64,000 nucleotides of DNA from MED-G105 sp039814575 (GCA_039814575.1 JBCCAY010000018.1:8452-72451); one strand, 5' to 3'; numbered from the stretch's first letter, positions 44,511 to 53,492 are shown. A program made the numbers and translations. Notes: a model not told the origin generated them from the letters alone.

Positions 44511-45308
44511 CTACACCCGCCGATAGGCGCTCGCGTCCACGCGAAACTGAATAATATCATCTATACGGAAGATTTCGCCGGTCGCTTCTACGGCGTCCGC
44601 GACAAGCGGCAAAATCTCCTCGCCGAGGGCTTCGCCGCCTGCATCCGTCATTAGCAACACGGCTTCACGGCCGTCTTTGGTGCGCGCCCAAAAGCTCGGC
44701 GGCACGCCGCCGCGGATGCACAGGCTCGCGCAAGCCTTATGCGTGCGCCCGCGCGCAGGGCGCATCACGCCGAAAAAGCACTTCGTATCCATGACCGTGC
44801 CGCGCAAGGTCGCCTGGCCGAGGCTTTCCACGGTGGGGCCGGGCGCGCGGCTCGCGGCGAGGGCGGGCGCCGGCTCCAGCCATTTGTCGAGCAAGAGCGG
44901 CACTTCCAGCATCTGCCGGCCTTTGCGTTCTATCAACACGCCGGACGCGGTGACGGCGCGACCGTCCACTGCCTCGACGGCGAGACCGCTCGTGCACTTG
45001 CCTTCCGCGACAACGAGCGTTGTGCGCACGCCGGAAGGCGCTGCGGCGTCGGGCGTACGGATGATTGGGTACGGCCCGCGCGTGAGATAGCCTCTCACCG
45101 TATGCGTTGCGCCGGTGTTCCAACTGCCGGCGCCGGGGTCGCTGAGGTTTGACGCGACGGCGTAGGCGCCGCCGGCGGCCGCGAGGCCGCGCGCCGGCAA
45201 GGCGCCTATGAGAAAACGACGGTCAACGGACGGCGCCGGCGCCCAGCCGATGAACATCTCATTAGGATCGCGCTTTTTCGGGTCGAGAACGCCTTTTTCC
45301 AACGCCAT
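44511..45308 (-). CDS. Conserved Cys-rich protein of unknown function, Rieske operon
   Basis: A 265-residue protein, last of a four-gene operon, 3 bp after the Rieske fusion gene. The first 45 residues are polar, with one hydrophobic segment (RFLIGALPARGLAAAGGAYAVAS), then two similar beta-rich regions (GYLTRGPYPIIRTPD; ATLRGTVMDTKCFFGVMRP). The striking part is a C-terminal motif near residues 170-205: KCFFGVMRPARG, THKACASLC, IRGGVPPSFW. Three Cys and one His in this spacing suggest a metal or haem site. I do not recognise a named family. It is probably anchored with its domain outside the cytoplasm and works with the Rieske protein. Confidence 0.82.
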   Translation of the reverse strand: MALEKGVLDPKKRDPNEMFIGWAPAPSVDRRFLIGALPARGLAAAGGAYAVASNLSDPGAGSWNTGATHTVRGYLTRGPYPIIRTPDAAAPSGVRTTLVVAEGKCTSGLAVEAVDGRAVTASGVLIERKGRQMLEVPLLLDKWLEPAPALAASRAPGPTVESLGQATLRGTVMDTKCFFGVMRPARGRTHKACASLCIRGGVPPSFWARTKDGREAVLLMTDAGGEALGEEILPLVADAVEATGEIFRIDDIIQFRVDASAYRRV

Positions 45309-45311
45309 CGC

Positions 45312-46367
45312 TCAGGCCCTCTCATTGATGCGCGCCGGCCGCGCTTTCTCGCCCGGTTTATTGGCCTTCGGATCAACCAGAATAATCCCGTCCTCGATGC
45401 GCACATTGTAGGTCGCGATCTTCTCCGTGAAGGGCGGCGGCGAGACGCCGTCTTCGGGCCGATATTGCCAGCCATGCCACGGACAGGTGATGCAGCCGTC
45501 GACAATGCGGCCTTCACCTAAGGGGCCGTTTTGGTGGCGACAGACATTGGTGACGGCGGCGATTTTGCCCTCATAGCGAAAGACGGCGACGCGCTCGCCG
45601 TTCGGCATCGGCGCGATGACGGCGCGACCTTCTTCAATGTCTTGGGGCGCGCAAACGCGCACCCAATCGCCTTTGCGCGGCTTCGCCATGCGGCCTTCGA
45701 CGAGGTTTTCTTTAAAGCCGACAAAGACATGTAATCCCGCCACGAGCGCGAATGCGCCGAGCGTTAGAACGGGATAGATAGCGGCCTTTTCCGTATAGAG
45801 AGCGCCGAGCGTCACATGCCCGACGAGGACGGCGTAGGCTGGATAAACGAGCATATGCAGCGCCTTCCAGACGGGCGCTGACAAATTATTGAGCCAGAAA
45901 TCATGGCTTGTCGCCGCCATCAAAAAGAGGATGACGAAAGCGATGAGCCCGAAGATTTCAAACGGAAGGCCGTCGACCGCGTCATAGCGGCCATTGCCGA
46001 TAAAGAGCGATAAGAACGGGTTGATAGGGCCGCCGCCATGATACCAAAGAAGCGATAAGCCGAAATGGGCGAGGGCGATTGTGAAGGTGAGGACGCCGAG
46101 GTGTCGGCGATTATAGAGGAACGGATTAAATCGCGGGGTGAGCCGCGCCAAGGGGCCGATTGTCAAAAGACCGGTGAGCATCGCGAAGGCGGCGGTTCCA
46201 AGCCCCCTTATTAGAAGCACGACCGGGTCGGCGGCATTGCCGGACGGGTGAACTTGTAAACCGACCACAACGAACACGCCCAGAAAAACGGCCACAGCCG
46301 CCAATACATAGGCGTCGTAAACGAGCTTATTTTTGTTCCACTGAACGGCTTGGTACTGATGACCCAC
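45312..46367 (-). CDS. Ferric-reductase-like membrane domain fused to a Rieske [2Fe-2S] domain
   Basis: A 351-residue fusion. The membrane part (about residues 15-225) has six or so helices with paired His typical of haem-b ferric-reductase/NOX-like domains (RRHLGVLTFTIALAHFGL, KALHMLVYPAYAVLVGHV). A Rieske domain follows: CRHQNGPLGEG near 271 and CITCPWHGWQY near 289 supply the Cys2His2 ligands. It would move electrons across the membrane between haem and an iron-sulfur centre; partner unknown. The start is a GTG at 46367 with GGAG 10 bp upstream, just 7 bp after the preceding small gene. A TTG-started extension overlaps that gene and is unlikely. Confidence 0.9.
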   Translation of the reverse strand: MGHQYQAVQWNKNKLVYDAYVLAAVAVFLGVFVVVGLQVHPSGNAADPVVLLIRGLGTAAFAMLTGLLTIGPLARLTPRFNPFLYNRRHLGVLTFTIALAHFGLSLLWYHGGGPINPFLSLFIGNGRYDAVDGLPFEIFGLIAFVILFLMAATSHDFWLNNLSAPVWKALHMLVYPAYAVLVGHVTLGALYTEKAAIYPVLTLGAFALVAGLHVFVGFKENLVEGRMAKPRKGDWVRVCAPQDIEEGRAVIAPMPNGERVAVFRYEGKIAAVTNVCRHQNGPLGEGRIVDGCITCPWHGWQYRPEDGVSPPPFTEKIATYNVRIEDGIILVDPKANKPGEKARPARINERA

Positions 46368-46374
46368 GAAGCGT

Positions 46375-46515
46375 CTACTCCAGGATGGCCGCTGGGGGCT
46401 CGGAAAACACAACTGTCTCCGGCGCGGCGTTTAACGCGACGATCGCTGCGGCGACTGTCGTCGGCGCGAGGATAAGCCACATCAACAGGTGCGCCTGGCG
46501 CGCGGGTTTTCGCAT
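46375..46515 (-). CDS. 46-residue single-helix membrane protein
   Basis: Short frame MRKPARQAHLL followed by one hydrophobic helix (MWLILAPTTVAAAIVALNAAP) and an acidic tail ETVVFSEPPAAILE. Basic start and acidic end predict an N-in, C-out helix. AAGG lies 8 bp before the ATG. It begins 14 bp after the upstream 79-residue gene and ends 7 bp before the Rieske fusion, so it fits neatly in the operon. Likely a small subunit of the haem/Rieske complex; no family recognised. Confidence 0.7.
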   Translation of the reverse strand: MRKPARQAHLLMWLILAPTTVAAAIVALNAAPETVVFSEPPAAILE

Positions 46516-46529
46516 TTTTGTGCCTTACG

Positions 46530-46769
46530 TTAGCTATCTATCGGGGCGTTGATTTTTCGGAAGGATAGGGCGCGAACGATGATCGCCGGCCAGAGGCCGA
46601 TAACGCCGGGTAGAATAGCCAGCCTGAAGAATAGGCCCGAGCCGCGCGCAGCGTGGTCGAGACGCGGGGCTCCGAATAAAATAAATGGAACGCCGACGAC
46701 GCCGCCGATCGCCAGATAAGCGCCGGCCGTCATTAGTATTGCGTTTGCGGTTTCAACCGACACGCTCAT
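46530..46769 (-). CDS. 79-residue two-helix membrane protein, first gene of Rieske operon
   Basis: Protein with two predicted helices (ILMTAGAYLAIGGVVGVPFIL and GLFFRLAILPGVIGLWPAIIV) and a short loop FGAPRLDHAARGS. It ends RALSFRKINAPIDS. Function is unknown, but the tight order with three following genes suggests a structural subunit or assembly factor of the same membrane complex. The 299-bp gap on its 5' side (46770-47068) holds no supported gene. Confidence 0.75.
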   Translation of the reverse strand: MSVSVETANAILMTAGAYLAIGGVVGVPFILFGAPRLDHAARGSGLFFRLAILPGVIGLWPAIIVRALSFRKINAPIDS

Positions 46770-47068
46770 CGCCCCACATGAACGGCGCTTACTCTCAGTA
46801 GGCCGTAGGGCCTTTCCGAAAGCGCGCCTTAAGCGTCGGTATAACCCGACGACTCATTCGCCCTTTCCATGCAGCCTAGCAGATCCAGGGCGTCATGCTA
46901 TGGCGCGCTGATCACAATCATCGCAATCGAACGCTGTTCTGCGGCGTTAACCTATTGCGCTGGTTGTATGATGCAGCGCCCAAGCGCCGGATACGCGTTG
47001 TTGCGATCGCTTTTCGCCCTGGGCGCATGGTGCGCAGAGGCTCTTTGCTGGTGCGTGTTGTCGTCTTT

Positions 47069-47569
47069 TCAAAGCGTCCAGTCCGGCCGAATAAAGTGAC
47101 AGGTATAGCCGTTCGGGAAGCGTTCCAGATAATCCTGGTGAGCATCTTCCGCCCGTGTGTACGCCGCTTCGGGGGAGAGTTCGGTGGTGACCGGCCCTGG
47201 CCATTTGCCCGACGCGTTGACGGCGGCGATGACTTTCTCCGCCGTCTCTTTTTGCGCTGCGTCCAGATAAAAGATCGCCGAGCGATATTGCGTGCCGCGG
47301 TCATTGCCTTGGCGATCCTTCGTCGACGGATCATGAATTTGGAAGAAGAATTCCAACACCGCTTCGTAACTTGTCACGGCGGGGTCGAACTCGATCTTTA
47401 TGGCCTCGGCGTGGCCGGTGGTTCCGGTTTTAACGTCATTATACGTCGGATTGGCGAGCGCGCCGCCGGTATAACCGACTTCCGTGGCGACGACGCCTTT
47501 TTGTTTGCGGAAGAGGTCTTCCATGCCCCAGAAGCAGCCGCCCGCTAAGATCGCCGTTTCACTCGTCAT
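47069..47569 (-). CDS. msrA: Peptide methionine (S)-S-oxide reductase
   Basis: Repairs oxidised methionine in proteins, 166 residues. The catalytic motif GGCFWGMEDLF near residues 10-20 contains the nucleophilic Cys; EVGYTGG and the HAEAIKIEFDP segment (GHAEAI) are conserved. The start at 47569 has GGAGG 5 bp upstream; the TTG-started extension covers that ribosome site. It lies 15 bp after trxB, which recycles the thioredoxin that reduces MsrA, so the pair makes functional sense. Confidence 0.95.
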   Translation of the reverse strand: MTSETAILAGGCFWGMEDLFRKQKGVVATEVGYTGGALANPTYNDVKTGTTGHAEAIKIEFDPAVTSYEAVLEFFFQIHDPSTKDRQGNDRGTQYRSAIFYLDAAQKETAEKVIAAVNASGKWPGPVTTELSPEAAYTRAEDAHQDYLERFPNGYTCHFIRPDWTL

Positions 47570-47584
47570 GATCGCCTCCAAAAA

Positions 47585-48526
47585 TTATGCGCCGAAATCA
47601 CGGCCTGCGAGATAACGCTCCGCTTCAAGCGCGGCCATACAGCCCATGCCGGCCGCCGTCACCGCTTGCCGGTATATGTCGTCCGTGACGTCGCCGGCGG
47701 CGTAAACGCCTTCAATTTCCGTCGCCGTGGAGTCCGCTTCCGTGACGAGATAGCCATGGTCTTTCATATCGAGTTTGCCGTCAAAGAGCGCGGTCGCCGG
47801 CTGGTGGCCGATGGCGACAAAAACGCCGTCCGCAGCGATCTCCTGGGGTTCGCCCGTTTGCGCGTGTTTCAGACGCGCGCCGGTGACGCCCAAGGGCTCC
47901 TGGTCGCCAAGGATCTCGTCGACTTGATGATCCCAGATGATCCGTACATTGTCTTTCGCGATGAGACGGTCTTGCAAGATTTTCTCCGCCCGCAGCGTGT
48001 CGCGGCGGTGAACGAGGGTCACTGATTTTGCGAGACCTGAAAGATAAAGGGCTTCTTCCACAGCGGTGTTGCCGCCGCCGACGACGATGACGTCTTTGTT
48101 GCGATAGAAAAATCCGTCGCAGGTGGCGCAGGCCGATACGCCGAAGCCTTGGAATTTTTCTTCTGACGGCAGCCCGAGCCATTTCGCCTGGGCGCCGGTG
48201 GCGATGATGAGGGCGTCGGTTTCATAGGTTTCGCCGCTGTCGCCGGTGAGCTTCAAGGGGCGGGCGGTTAGATCAACGTCGGTGATGAGGTCGGCGACGA
48301 ATTGCGCGCCTACGTGCTCAGCCTGCTTTTGCATTTGCTCCATCAGCCACGGGCCTTGGATGACGTCCGCGAAGCCTGGGTAGTTCTCCACTTCGGTTGT
48401 AATCGTCATCTGGCCGCCGGGTTGGAGGCCATGGACGACGACGGGCTCTAAGCCGGCGCGCGCGGTGTAAATCGCCGCGGTGAGGCCGGCCGCGCCGGAG
48501 CCCAAAATTAAGACCTTCGTTTTCAT
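47585..48526 (-). CDS. trxB: Thioredoxin reductase
   Basis: NADPH-dependent flavoprotein (313 residues) that reduces thioredoxin. FAD motif LGSGAAGLTAAIYTARA at the N-terminus, redox-active CATC in SACATCDGFFY near residue 135, NADPH motif VVGGGNTAVEEALYL, and the C-terminal FAD contact GVYAAGDVTDDIYRQAVTAAG (AAGDVTDD). Length equals that of low-molecular-weight bacterial TrxB. It is first in a two-gene unit with msrA. Confidence 0.96.
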   Translation of the reverse strand: MKTKVLILGSGAAGLTAAIYTARAGLEPVVVHGLQPGGQMTITTEVENYPGFADVIQGPWLMEQMQKQAEHVGAQFVADLITDVDLTARPLKLTGDSGETYETDALIIATGAQAKWLGLPSEEKFQGFGVSACATCDGFFYRNKDVIVVGGGNTAVEEALYLSGLAKSVTLVHRRDTLRAEKILQDRLIAKDNVRIIWDHQVDEILGDQEPLGVTGARLKHAQTGEPQEIAADGVFVAIGHQPATALFDGKLDMKDHGYLVTEADSTATEIEGVYAAGDVTDDIYRQAVTAAGMGCMAALEAERYLAGRDFGA

Positions 48527-48774
48527 TCCCCGCGCTCCTCGGCACTTTCTGATCGTCGGCGCTTCGCCGGCGCCTCAGTTCTTTTCGTAATTCATCAGTG
48601 GCGGCGGATATGGCGGCTTCGCGCGCGCGCCGCAAGGGCGATCAGCGCCGTCGCCGCCGCGCCTAACGTTCACAAGCGTTTGATGTCGTCCACGATCTTA
48701 CCTCCCTTCGTCATCAACTGCGCCGCGACATCGCGCGGCGCGGCGGTCGGTCCTACTGTCCATACGACCTGCTT

Positions 48775-49704
48775 ATGGAGCCGATATCGGGAATGCCGAG
48801 CTTACGGGCGAAACTCATCAACCGCCTTGTGCGGCGATCGTTTAAGTCACTGCCTTTGGCGGATATGGAGCCGTCCGCCGTGCGCGCCCACGTGGACGCC
48901 CTGAACGGCGGCGTCGCCAGACTTCGAGCGCTGGCGCCTGTTCGCGGCGTTTCAATCGAAACGGTGGCGGCGCCTATCGCGGGCGAATGGCAACGCCCAG
49001 AGGCGCACACAACGGATCGCGTTATCCTCTACCTACACGGCGGCGGCTATGTCTTTTGTTCGCCGCGCACGCACCGGTCGCTGACGGTCGCGCTCGCGAA
49101 GATGACAAATGCCCCTGTTTTTTCATTGGATTACCGATTGGCGCCCGAACATCCGTGCCCAGCGGCGATCGAGGACGCTGTAGCGGCTTATGAGATGGTG
49201 TTGGCCGCGAGGTATTCGCCAGGGAATGTCTATGTCGGCGGTGATTCGGCGGGGGGCGGTTTAGCGCTGGCGCTTCTGCAGCGACTGAGGGCCGAAGACC
49301 GCCCGATGCCCGGCGGCGCTTTTCTCTATTCGCCCTGGACCGATCTCACGGTCAGCGGGCGATCGGCTGTGGAAAACGCAGAGGCGGACGCCATGTTCAC
49401 GCTCGACACCATTCAGCGCGGCGCTCACCGATATGCTGGCGATTTGCCCTTGGACGATCCGCGCGTTTCGCCTTTGTTCGGTTCATTTAAGGGCTTGCCG
49501 CCTTTGCTTATTTTCGCAAGCGCCGATGAAATCCTGAGAGACGACGCGGTGAGACTGCATGACGCCGCGTCGGCGGAAGGCATCGACTCGACCCTTATTG
49601 TTGAAGACGGCCTCGTTCACGTTTGGCCGGTTTTCTATCCTTTGATGCCTGAGGCGAGAGAAACGATCGCTACGACGGCGGACTTTGTTGCAAAGAGCGC
49701 TTAA
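48775..49704 (+). CDS. Alpha/beta hydrolase of the hormone-sensitive-lipase family
   Basis: A 309-residue esterase. The oxyanion-hole motif is LYLHGGGYVF, the second motif DYRLAPEHPCPAA, and the nucleophile elbow GDSAGGG; the acid and His of the triad are probably in SADEILRDDA and the final HVWPVF. This combination defines family IV (HSL) esterases. No signal peptide is present. Substrate unknown. The start ATG at 48775 has a weak ribosome site. A hairpin at 49723-49746 follows the stop. Confidence 0.9.
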   Translation: MEPISGMPSLRAKLINRLVRRSFKSLPLADMEPSAVRAHVDALNGGVARLRALAPVRGVSIETVAAPIAGEWQRPEAHTTDRVILYLHGGGYVFCSPRTHRSLTVALAKMTNAPVFSLDYRLAPEHPCPAAIEDAVAAYEMVLAARYSPGNVYVGGDSAGGGLALALLQRLRAEDRPMPGGAFLYSPWTDLTVSGRSAVENAEADAMFTLDTIQRGAHRYAGDLPLDDPRVSPLFGSFKGLPPLLIFASADEILRDDAVRLHDAASAEGIDSTLIVEDGLVHVWPVFYPLMPEARETIATTADFVAKSA

Positions 49705-49714
49705 AAAAGGGCGC

Positions 49715-49746
49715 AGAAAAAATGAGGCGCTCCGAAGAGCGCCTCA
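49715..49746 (-). terminator. Intrinsic terminator between convergent genes
   Basis: Perfect 10-bp stem TGAGGCGCTC / GAGCGCCTCA with CGAA loop (49723-49746), preceded by AGAAAAAA at about 49715-49722. On the minus strand this is a GC stem followed by a U-tract, so it best terminates the glycine-zipper gene. Confidence 0.85.
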
Positions 49747-49797
49747 CACCATCCCCGCTAGACCGATGTCCCCCAAAGGTCCGAAGGGTGTTCTTTT

Positions 49798-50154
49798 CTA
49801 ACGCGGTTGGCGACTGCCATAGCGACGGAATTGGCCGTCTTCCCAATAGGTGTCGCCGTATTCCGGGTCTTCGTAGTAATAGCGATCATAGCGACCGTCA
49901 TAGCGTCTACGGCCGTGGTCCCGAGCGCGCCCGAAACAAGTGCCGGCGCGGGAACACCCTTGATAGGCGCCAAGCGCCGCGCCGATAAGCGCGCCCGCCG
50001 CCGCGCCGGTGCCAGGACGGCCGGCGAAAATCTGACCAGCCACAGCGCCGCCCGCGGCGCCGAGCCCCGCGCCGTAAAGCGCGCCTTCGCCTGTTGACTG
50101 ACATCCCGCCGCCGCCATGCCGAGAGCTGCTGCGCCAATCACTACGTTCTTCAT
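49798..50154 (-). CDS. Glycine-zipper lipoprotein
   Basis: A 118-residue envelope protein. A short signal peptide ends in a lipobox-like AAAGC (Cys near residue 18). A glycine-zipper core follows (GALYGAGLGAAGGAVAGQIF and GTGAAAGALIGAALGAY), with GxxxG repeats typical of membrane-active or outer-membrane-stabilising proteins. The C-terminal third is rich in Arg and Tyr (RRRYDGRYDRYYYEDPEYGD). Function unknown; similar small lipoproteins are common and often stress-induced. Confidence 0.85.
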   Translation of the reverse strand: MKNVVIGAAALGMAAAGCQSTGEGALYGAGLGAAGGAVAGQIFAGRPGTGAAAGALIGAALGAYQGCSRAGTCFGRARDHGRRRYDGRYDRYYYEDPEYGDTYWEDGQFRRYGSRQPR

Positions 50155-50313
50155 TTGTCGGTCTCCATTGCCATGTTGTCATTCGGCCCGATCCCATCCG
50201 CGCAACTCACGGCCCTCGCGACCAACGCATGCAAGGGGAAGATCGAACCGGCGCCCATCGGCGAATAACCCGCATCGCCCGCGCCCGTGATGATTAACCG
50301 TTGCAAGGCGGCT

Positions 50314-50350
50314 CGGCGATATTAGGGCGGCGCGCGCCCTAATATCGCCG
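50314..50350. repeat. Perfect 16-bp hairpin upstream of GT-C gene
   Basis: CGGCGATATTAGGGCG at 50314-50329 and its exact complement at 50335-50350, with a 5-nt centre GCGCG. No T-tract follows on either side. It lies in the 291-bp divergent gap 50155-50445, which otherwise shows no gene. Confidence 0.85.
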
Positions 50351-50445
50351 CGATTCTCTCCGCTAGCCGCATTTCGGACATTGTTAACGCCGCGCCCTTT
50401 AAAACGGGGGCTGATCTTTAATCGGTTTTTCCGGAAGCGAGCGGC

Positions 50446-52500
50446 ATGGACGCCTCACGGTCCTCTCTTCGACCCTTCTCGTCACCCCGCGCCGGCAGCG
50501 ATGGCGGCGCGCCGCTTATGCGGGGCATCCTCCTTTCGATGATGATTGTCGGGCTCGTTGGCGTTTGCTTGGCGGCGCTGTTCTCCAGAACCGGCGCGTT
50601 CACGGTCGACGAAGTCATTTATGTGGAGATGGCCGCCGCGATGGCCGATGAGGGGCGTCTTTCGTTTCAGCAAATAAAGCTGGACGGCGTTCAGAGCATG
50701 AATGGCGGCTACGGCGTTCCGGTGGCCGACGGGCGCGTCGCGTCGCGATACCCGTCCGGATACGCCTTTGTTGCGGCGCCATTTTATAAAGCCTTTGGCG
50801 TTGACGGCCTGGTTTTGATGAACGCGCTAAGCGGCGTTGCTTGTGCTTTCCTCGTGTTTCGTTTGTGCGCCGCCGCCGGTGGGAGGGGGCTCGCGCCAAC
50901 GCTCGCTGCGGGCATGTTTCTCATCGCAACCATGGCGCCGAATTATCTCTTCTCGATTTGGCCGCATATGTTGGGGCTCACCTTCGTTTTGGGCGCCGCC
51001 TTGCTGGCGTTGCGCAGTGTTGGCGATAGACATGAAGCGGTCAGCGCGTGCGCCGCTTGGAGAGGGGCGCTCGCCGCCGGCTTGTTGATCGGGTTCGGCG
51101 CGTCCGTCCGCGTCGATGTAATTTTCGCAGGGTTCGCCATCCTTTTTTGGCTGCGCTTCTTTGTTGGTCGCGCCGGCGATCGCCAATCTTTTGCGTTTGT
51201 TGGCGGCGTTCTGTCGGGCGTTGTCTTTTGCGCTGTGTTAAACCACGCGAAGTTCGGCGTTTTTCACCCGTTTTCTTATCAAGAAACAAAGGGCGCCGCC
51301 GTGTTTTCTCAGTACACGCTGGCTTTAGCGTTCATTACCGCATCGCTGGGCGGGTCATTTTTTATCGATGTTCCGTCTGTGGCGAAACGCCTTTGGCGTG
51401 CTGCGGAAAGCCGGCTCGCTGTTACGGCGAACCGCTGGGCGGTGATCTCGATATTCATGATCGCTGTTTGCTTAGCGGTTGCGTTTATTCCATCAGTACA
51501 AAAATTAATGAGCGGCTATCTGGTGTTGCTCTTTGATCTGCAATTGCACCCAAGCATAGAGGCGCGGGGCGGCGTCGAGCGGGATGCTTTCGGCGTCGTG
51601 CAATTCTGGGGCGTTTACAAAAAGGCTTTATTACAAAGTCTCCCGTTTGCGCCACTCGTCATTTTGGGCGTATTGGCCTATCTGCGGGGAGGGGCGGCGA
51701 CCGGCGTCCGCGACGCGATTGGCTATCATGATGAGGCGCGCCGCGCCGACAGCTTGTTGTGGCTGATCGCTGGCGCGTATGTGACGTTCTATGCGATCAA
51801 TCGTTGGCACGGCGGTCTCGCGCTCAATTTGCGGTACTTTCTGCCGGTCGCGGCCATCCTCGCAATTCTCATCGGACGTTTTTTGCCGGCCTTAGCCGCG
51901 CATTGCAGCGCGTCGCGGCGCGCTTTTGTTTGGGCGTTTTTGTTTGGGTTTGGTTCATTCAGCTTGGTGGTTATCGAAACCTTCAAACCCGCGGCTTGGC
52001 GGGGCGTGTTGGAAGTTTATCCGCAGCTTTTGCCGGCGCTGGCGCTGTCCGTGTTTATCGGTATCGCTATGGTGCGCGGGCGGGATTTGGATTGGCGACG
52101 GGTCGTTTATGGCGCTGCCTTTGCAATCGGTGCGGCCATTGCGATCAATATGGGCGACGTAAGCCGTGATCGGATTATTCGACACTTGAATGCTGAGGAG
52201 GGTGCGATTGCGGCCGCCGCCTTACCGCCGGACGCGCTTGTTATGACGAGCGATCCCGCTGCGTTCGCCCGGCGCGCTGCGAGCGGTCTAACGGTGCTTT
52301 ATCCGGGCTTGGATACTGAGGCCGCAACGAGGACGCTCGTGCAAGCGTACCGCGACGCCGGTCGATGCGTCGCCGGCCATAGCGCCGGCGCCGCCTACCT
52401 AGAAGAACAATTGGGTTATCGTGCCGTTCACCGCTTAAGCGCGGCTGATCTTATTGGTTTTGGCGGTTGCGCAAGCACACCGGGGCCGTTGGGTCAATAA
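50446..52500 (+). CDS. GT-C fold membrane glycosyltransferase (PMT/ArnT-like)
   Basis: A 684-residue polytopic protein with about 12 helices. After a polar 25-residue start and the first helix comes FTVDEVIYVEMA (acidic pair near residue 54), the position of the catalytic Asp/Glu loop in GT-C enzymes that use polyprenyl-phosphate sugars. RYPSGYAFVAAPFYKAFG and FLPVAAILAILIGRF fit the same superfamily. Acceptor and sugar are unknown. A soluble C-terminal part (about 585-684) includes TSDPAAFARRAASG and ends near GCASTPG. Two GT2 genes lie further downstream, so surface polysaccharide or lipid glycosylation is plausible. Confidence 0.82.
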   Translation: MDASRSSLRPFSSPRAGSDGGAPLMRGILLSMMIVGLVGVCLAALFSRTGAFTVDEVIYVEMAAAMADEGRLSFQQIKLDGVQSMNGGYGVPVADGRVASRYPSGYAFVAAPFYKAFGVDGLVLMNALSGVACAFLVFRLCAAAGGRGLAPTLAAGMFLIATMAPNYLFSIWPHMLGLTFVLGAALLALRSVGDRHEAVSACAAWRGALAAGLLIGFGASVRVDVIFAGFAILFWLRFFVGRAGDRQSFAFVGGVLSGVVFCAVLNHAKFGVFHPFSYQETKGAAVFSQYTLALAFITASLGGSFFIDVPSVAKRLWRAAESRLAVTANRWAVISIFMIAVCLAVAFIPSVQKLMSGYLVLLFDLQLHPSIEARGGVERDAFGVVQFWGVYKKALLQSLPFAPLVILGVLAYLRGGAATGVRDAIGYHDEARRADSLLWLIAGAYVTFYAINRWHGGLALNLRYFLPVAAILAILIGRFLPALAAHCSASRRAFVWAFLFGFGSFSLVVIETFKPAAWRGVLEVYPQLLPALALSVFIGIAMVRGRDLDWRRVVYGAAFAIGAAIAINMGDVSRDRIIRHLNAEEGAIAAAALPPDALVMTSDPAAFARRAASGLTVLYPGLDTEAATRTLVQAYRDAGRCVAGHSAGAAYLEEQLGYRAVHRLSAADLIGFGGCASTPGPLGQ

Positions 52501-52566
52501 TTTTGCGCTAGGACGCGTGCGCCCGTCTAAAGCGTCGAAGAATCTCGTCCGTTAGCGGATTAGGGA

Positions 52567-53457
52567 TTAAATCCCCAAATATTGTAGTAATCGATGCACC
52601 GCAGGTGTTGCTTTTGCTGGGTCAAACACTGCGGCATGGTCAAGGCGTGCAAACTTATCGTCGATTTCGATAGCTTTTGTGTCGCCAGATGGCGCTACAA
52701 ATCCATATGGAGCGAAGAAGCAGCCGCCTAGTCCTCGCTTTGTCATTTCTAGCTGAAACTCCGTACTATCCGTCTCGTGAACGATTTTCGGCTCCACGCC
52801 TGCAAACGCGAGCATTTTTCGACATTGCTGCGCGAAGCCCATCTCTGAATTCGACGGCGCGATGATTGTGGGGTGGCCGTGGAGCGCTTTTAAAGGGATA
52901 CGTTTTCGTTTGGCCAGCGTATCGTCGGTGTGCACAATGTAATACATCGGTGTCGGCGGTAATTTACGCACTTCGTATGCACCAAGATCGTCGGCAAGCG
53001 GTAAATTTGTCATGATAAAATCGAGGTCGGCGTTTTGCAAACGCCGCACAAGGACGTCTGAGGCGTCGGCGAATGTTACAACATGTAGGGAGGGGTTTTC
53101 GGTGATAAAGTCGATGAGCTTATGCATCGTTGCTGCATCCAAAAACTCGTCCGTAAAGCCGATACGTATCGTACCGCTTTCGCCCCGTGCAAAGGCGCGT
53201 ACCGAGTTTATGGTTGAGTCAAAATGCGCCAGCAGATGTTCGGCCTGGGACGCCAGTAGGGCGCCGGTTGGGGTGAGGGCGGTTTTCTTTTCGGTTCGAT
53301 CGAATAAGTCGGCGCCGATAGCGTGCTCGAGTTTTCGCATTTGCACGCTGAGCGGCGGTTGCGAAATCGCAAGGCGCTCCGCTGCGACACGGAACCCACC
53401 GCTTTTCGCTATCGCGTCCAACATAATGAGTTGTTTTAGCGTGATATTCTGTTTCAT
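52567..53457 (-). CDS. LysR-family transcriptional regulator
   Basis: A 296-residue LTTR. The N-terminal winged HTH is LKQLIMLDAIAKSGGFRVAAERLAISQPPLSVQMRKLE in the first 45 residues (landmarks AAERLAISQPPLSVQMRKLE), followed by the linker helix and a periplasmic-binding-like effector domain (GTIRIGFTDEFL, LDFIMTNLPL). The SQPPLS motif in the recognition helix resembles the BenM/CatM group, suggesting an aromatic or acid effector, but no target operon is divergent from it. An imperfect palindrome at 53493-53506 may be its autoregulatory site. Confidence 0.92.
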   Translation of the reverse strand: MKQNITLKQLIMLDAIAKSGGFRVAAERLAISQPPLSVQMRKLEHAIGADLFDRTEKKTALTPTGALLASQAEHLLAHFDSTINSVRAFARGESGTIRIGFTDEFLDAATMHKLIDFITENPSLHVVTFADASDVLVRRLQNADLDFIMTNLPLADDLGAYEVRKLPPTPMYYIVHTDDTLAKRKRIPLKALHGHPTIIAPSNSEMGFAQQCRKMLAFAGVEPKIVHETDSTEFQLEMTKRGLGGCFFAPYGFVAPSGDTKAIEIDDKFARLDHAAVFDPAKATPAVHRLLQYLGI

Positions 53458-53492
53458 AGGGCGTCGTTTTAATTAGCGTTGCGGTATCTATT

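Noticed and set aside
46869..47099. 76-residue Cys-rich plus-strand frame between the Rieske operon and msrA
   Set aside because: No ribosome site, overlaps the msrA 3' end, and no motif beyond scattered Cys.
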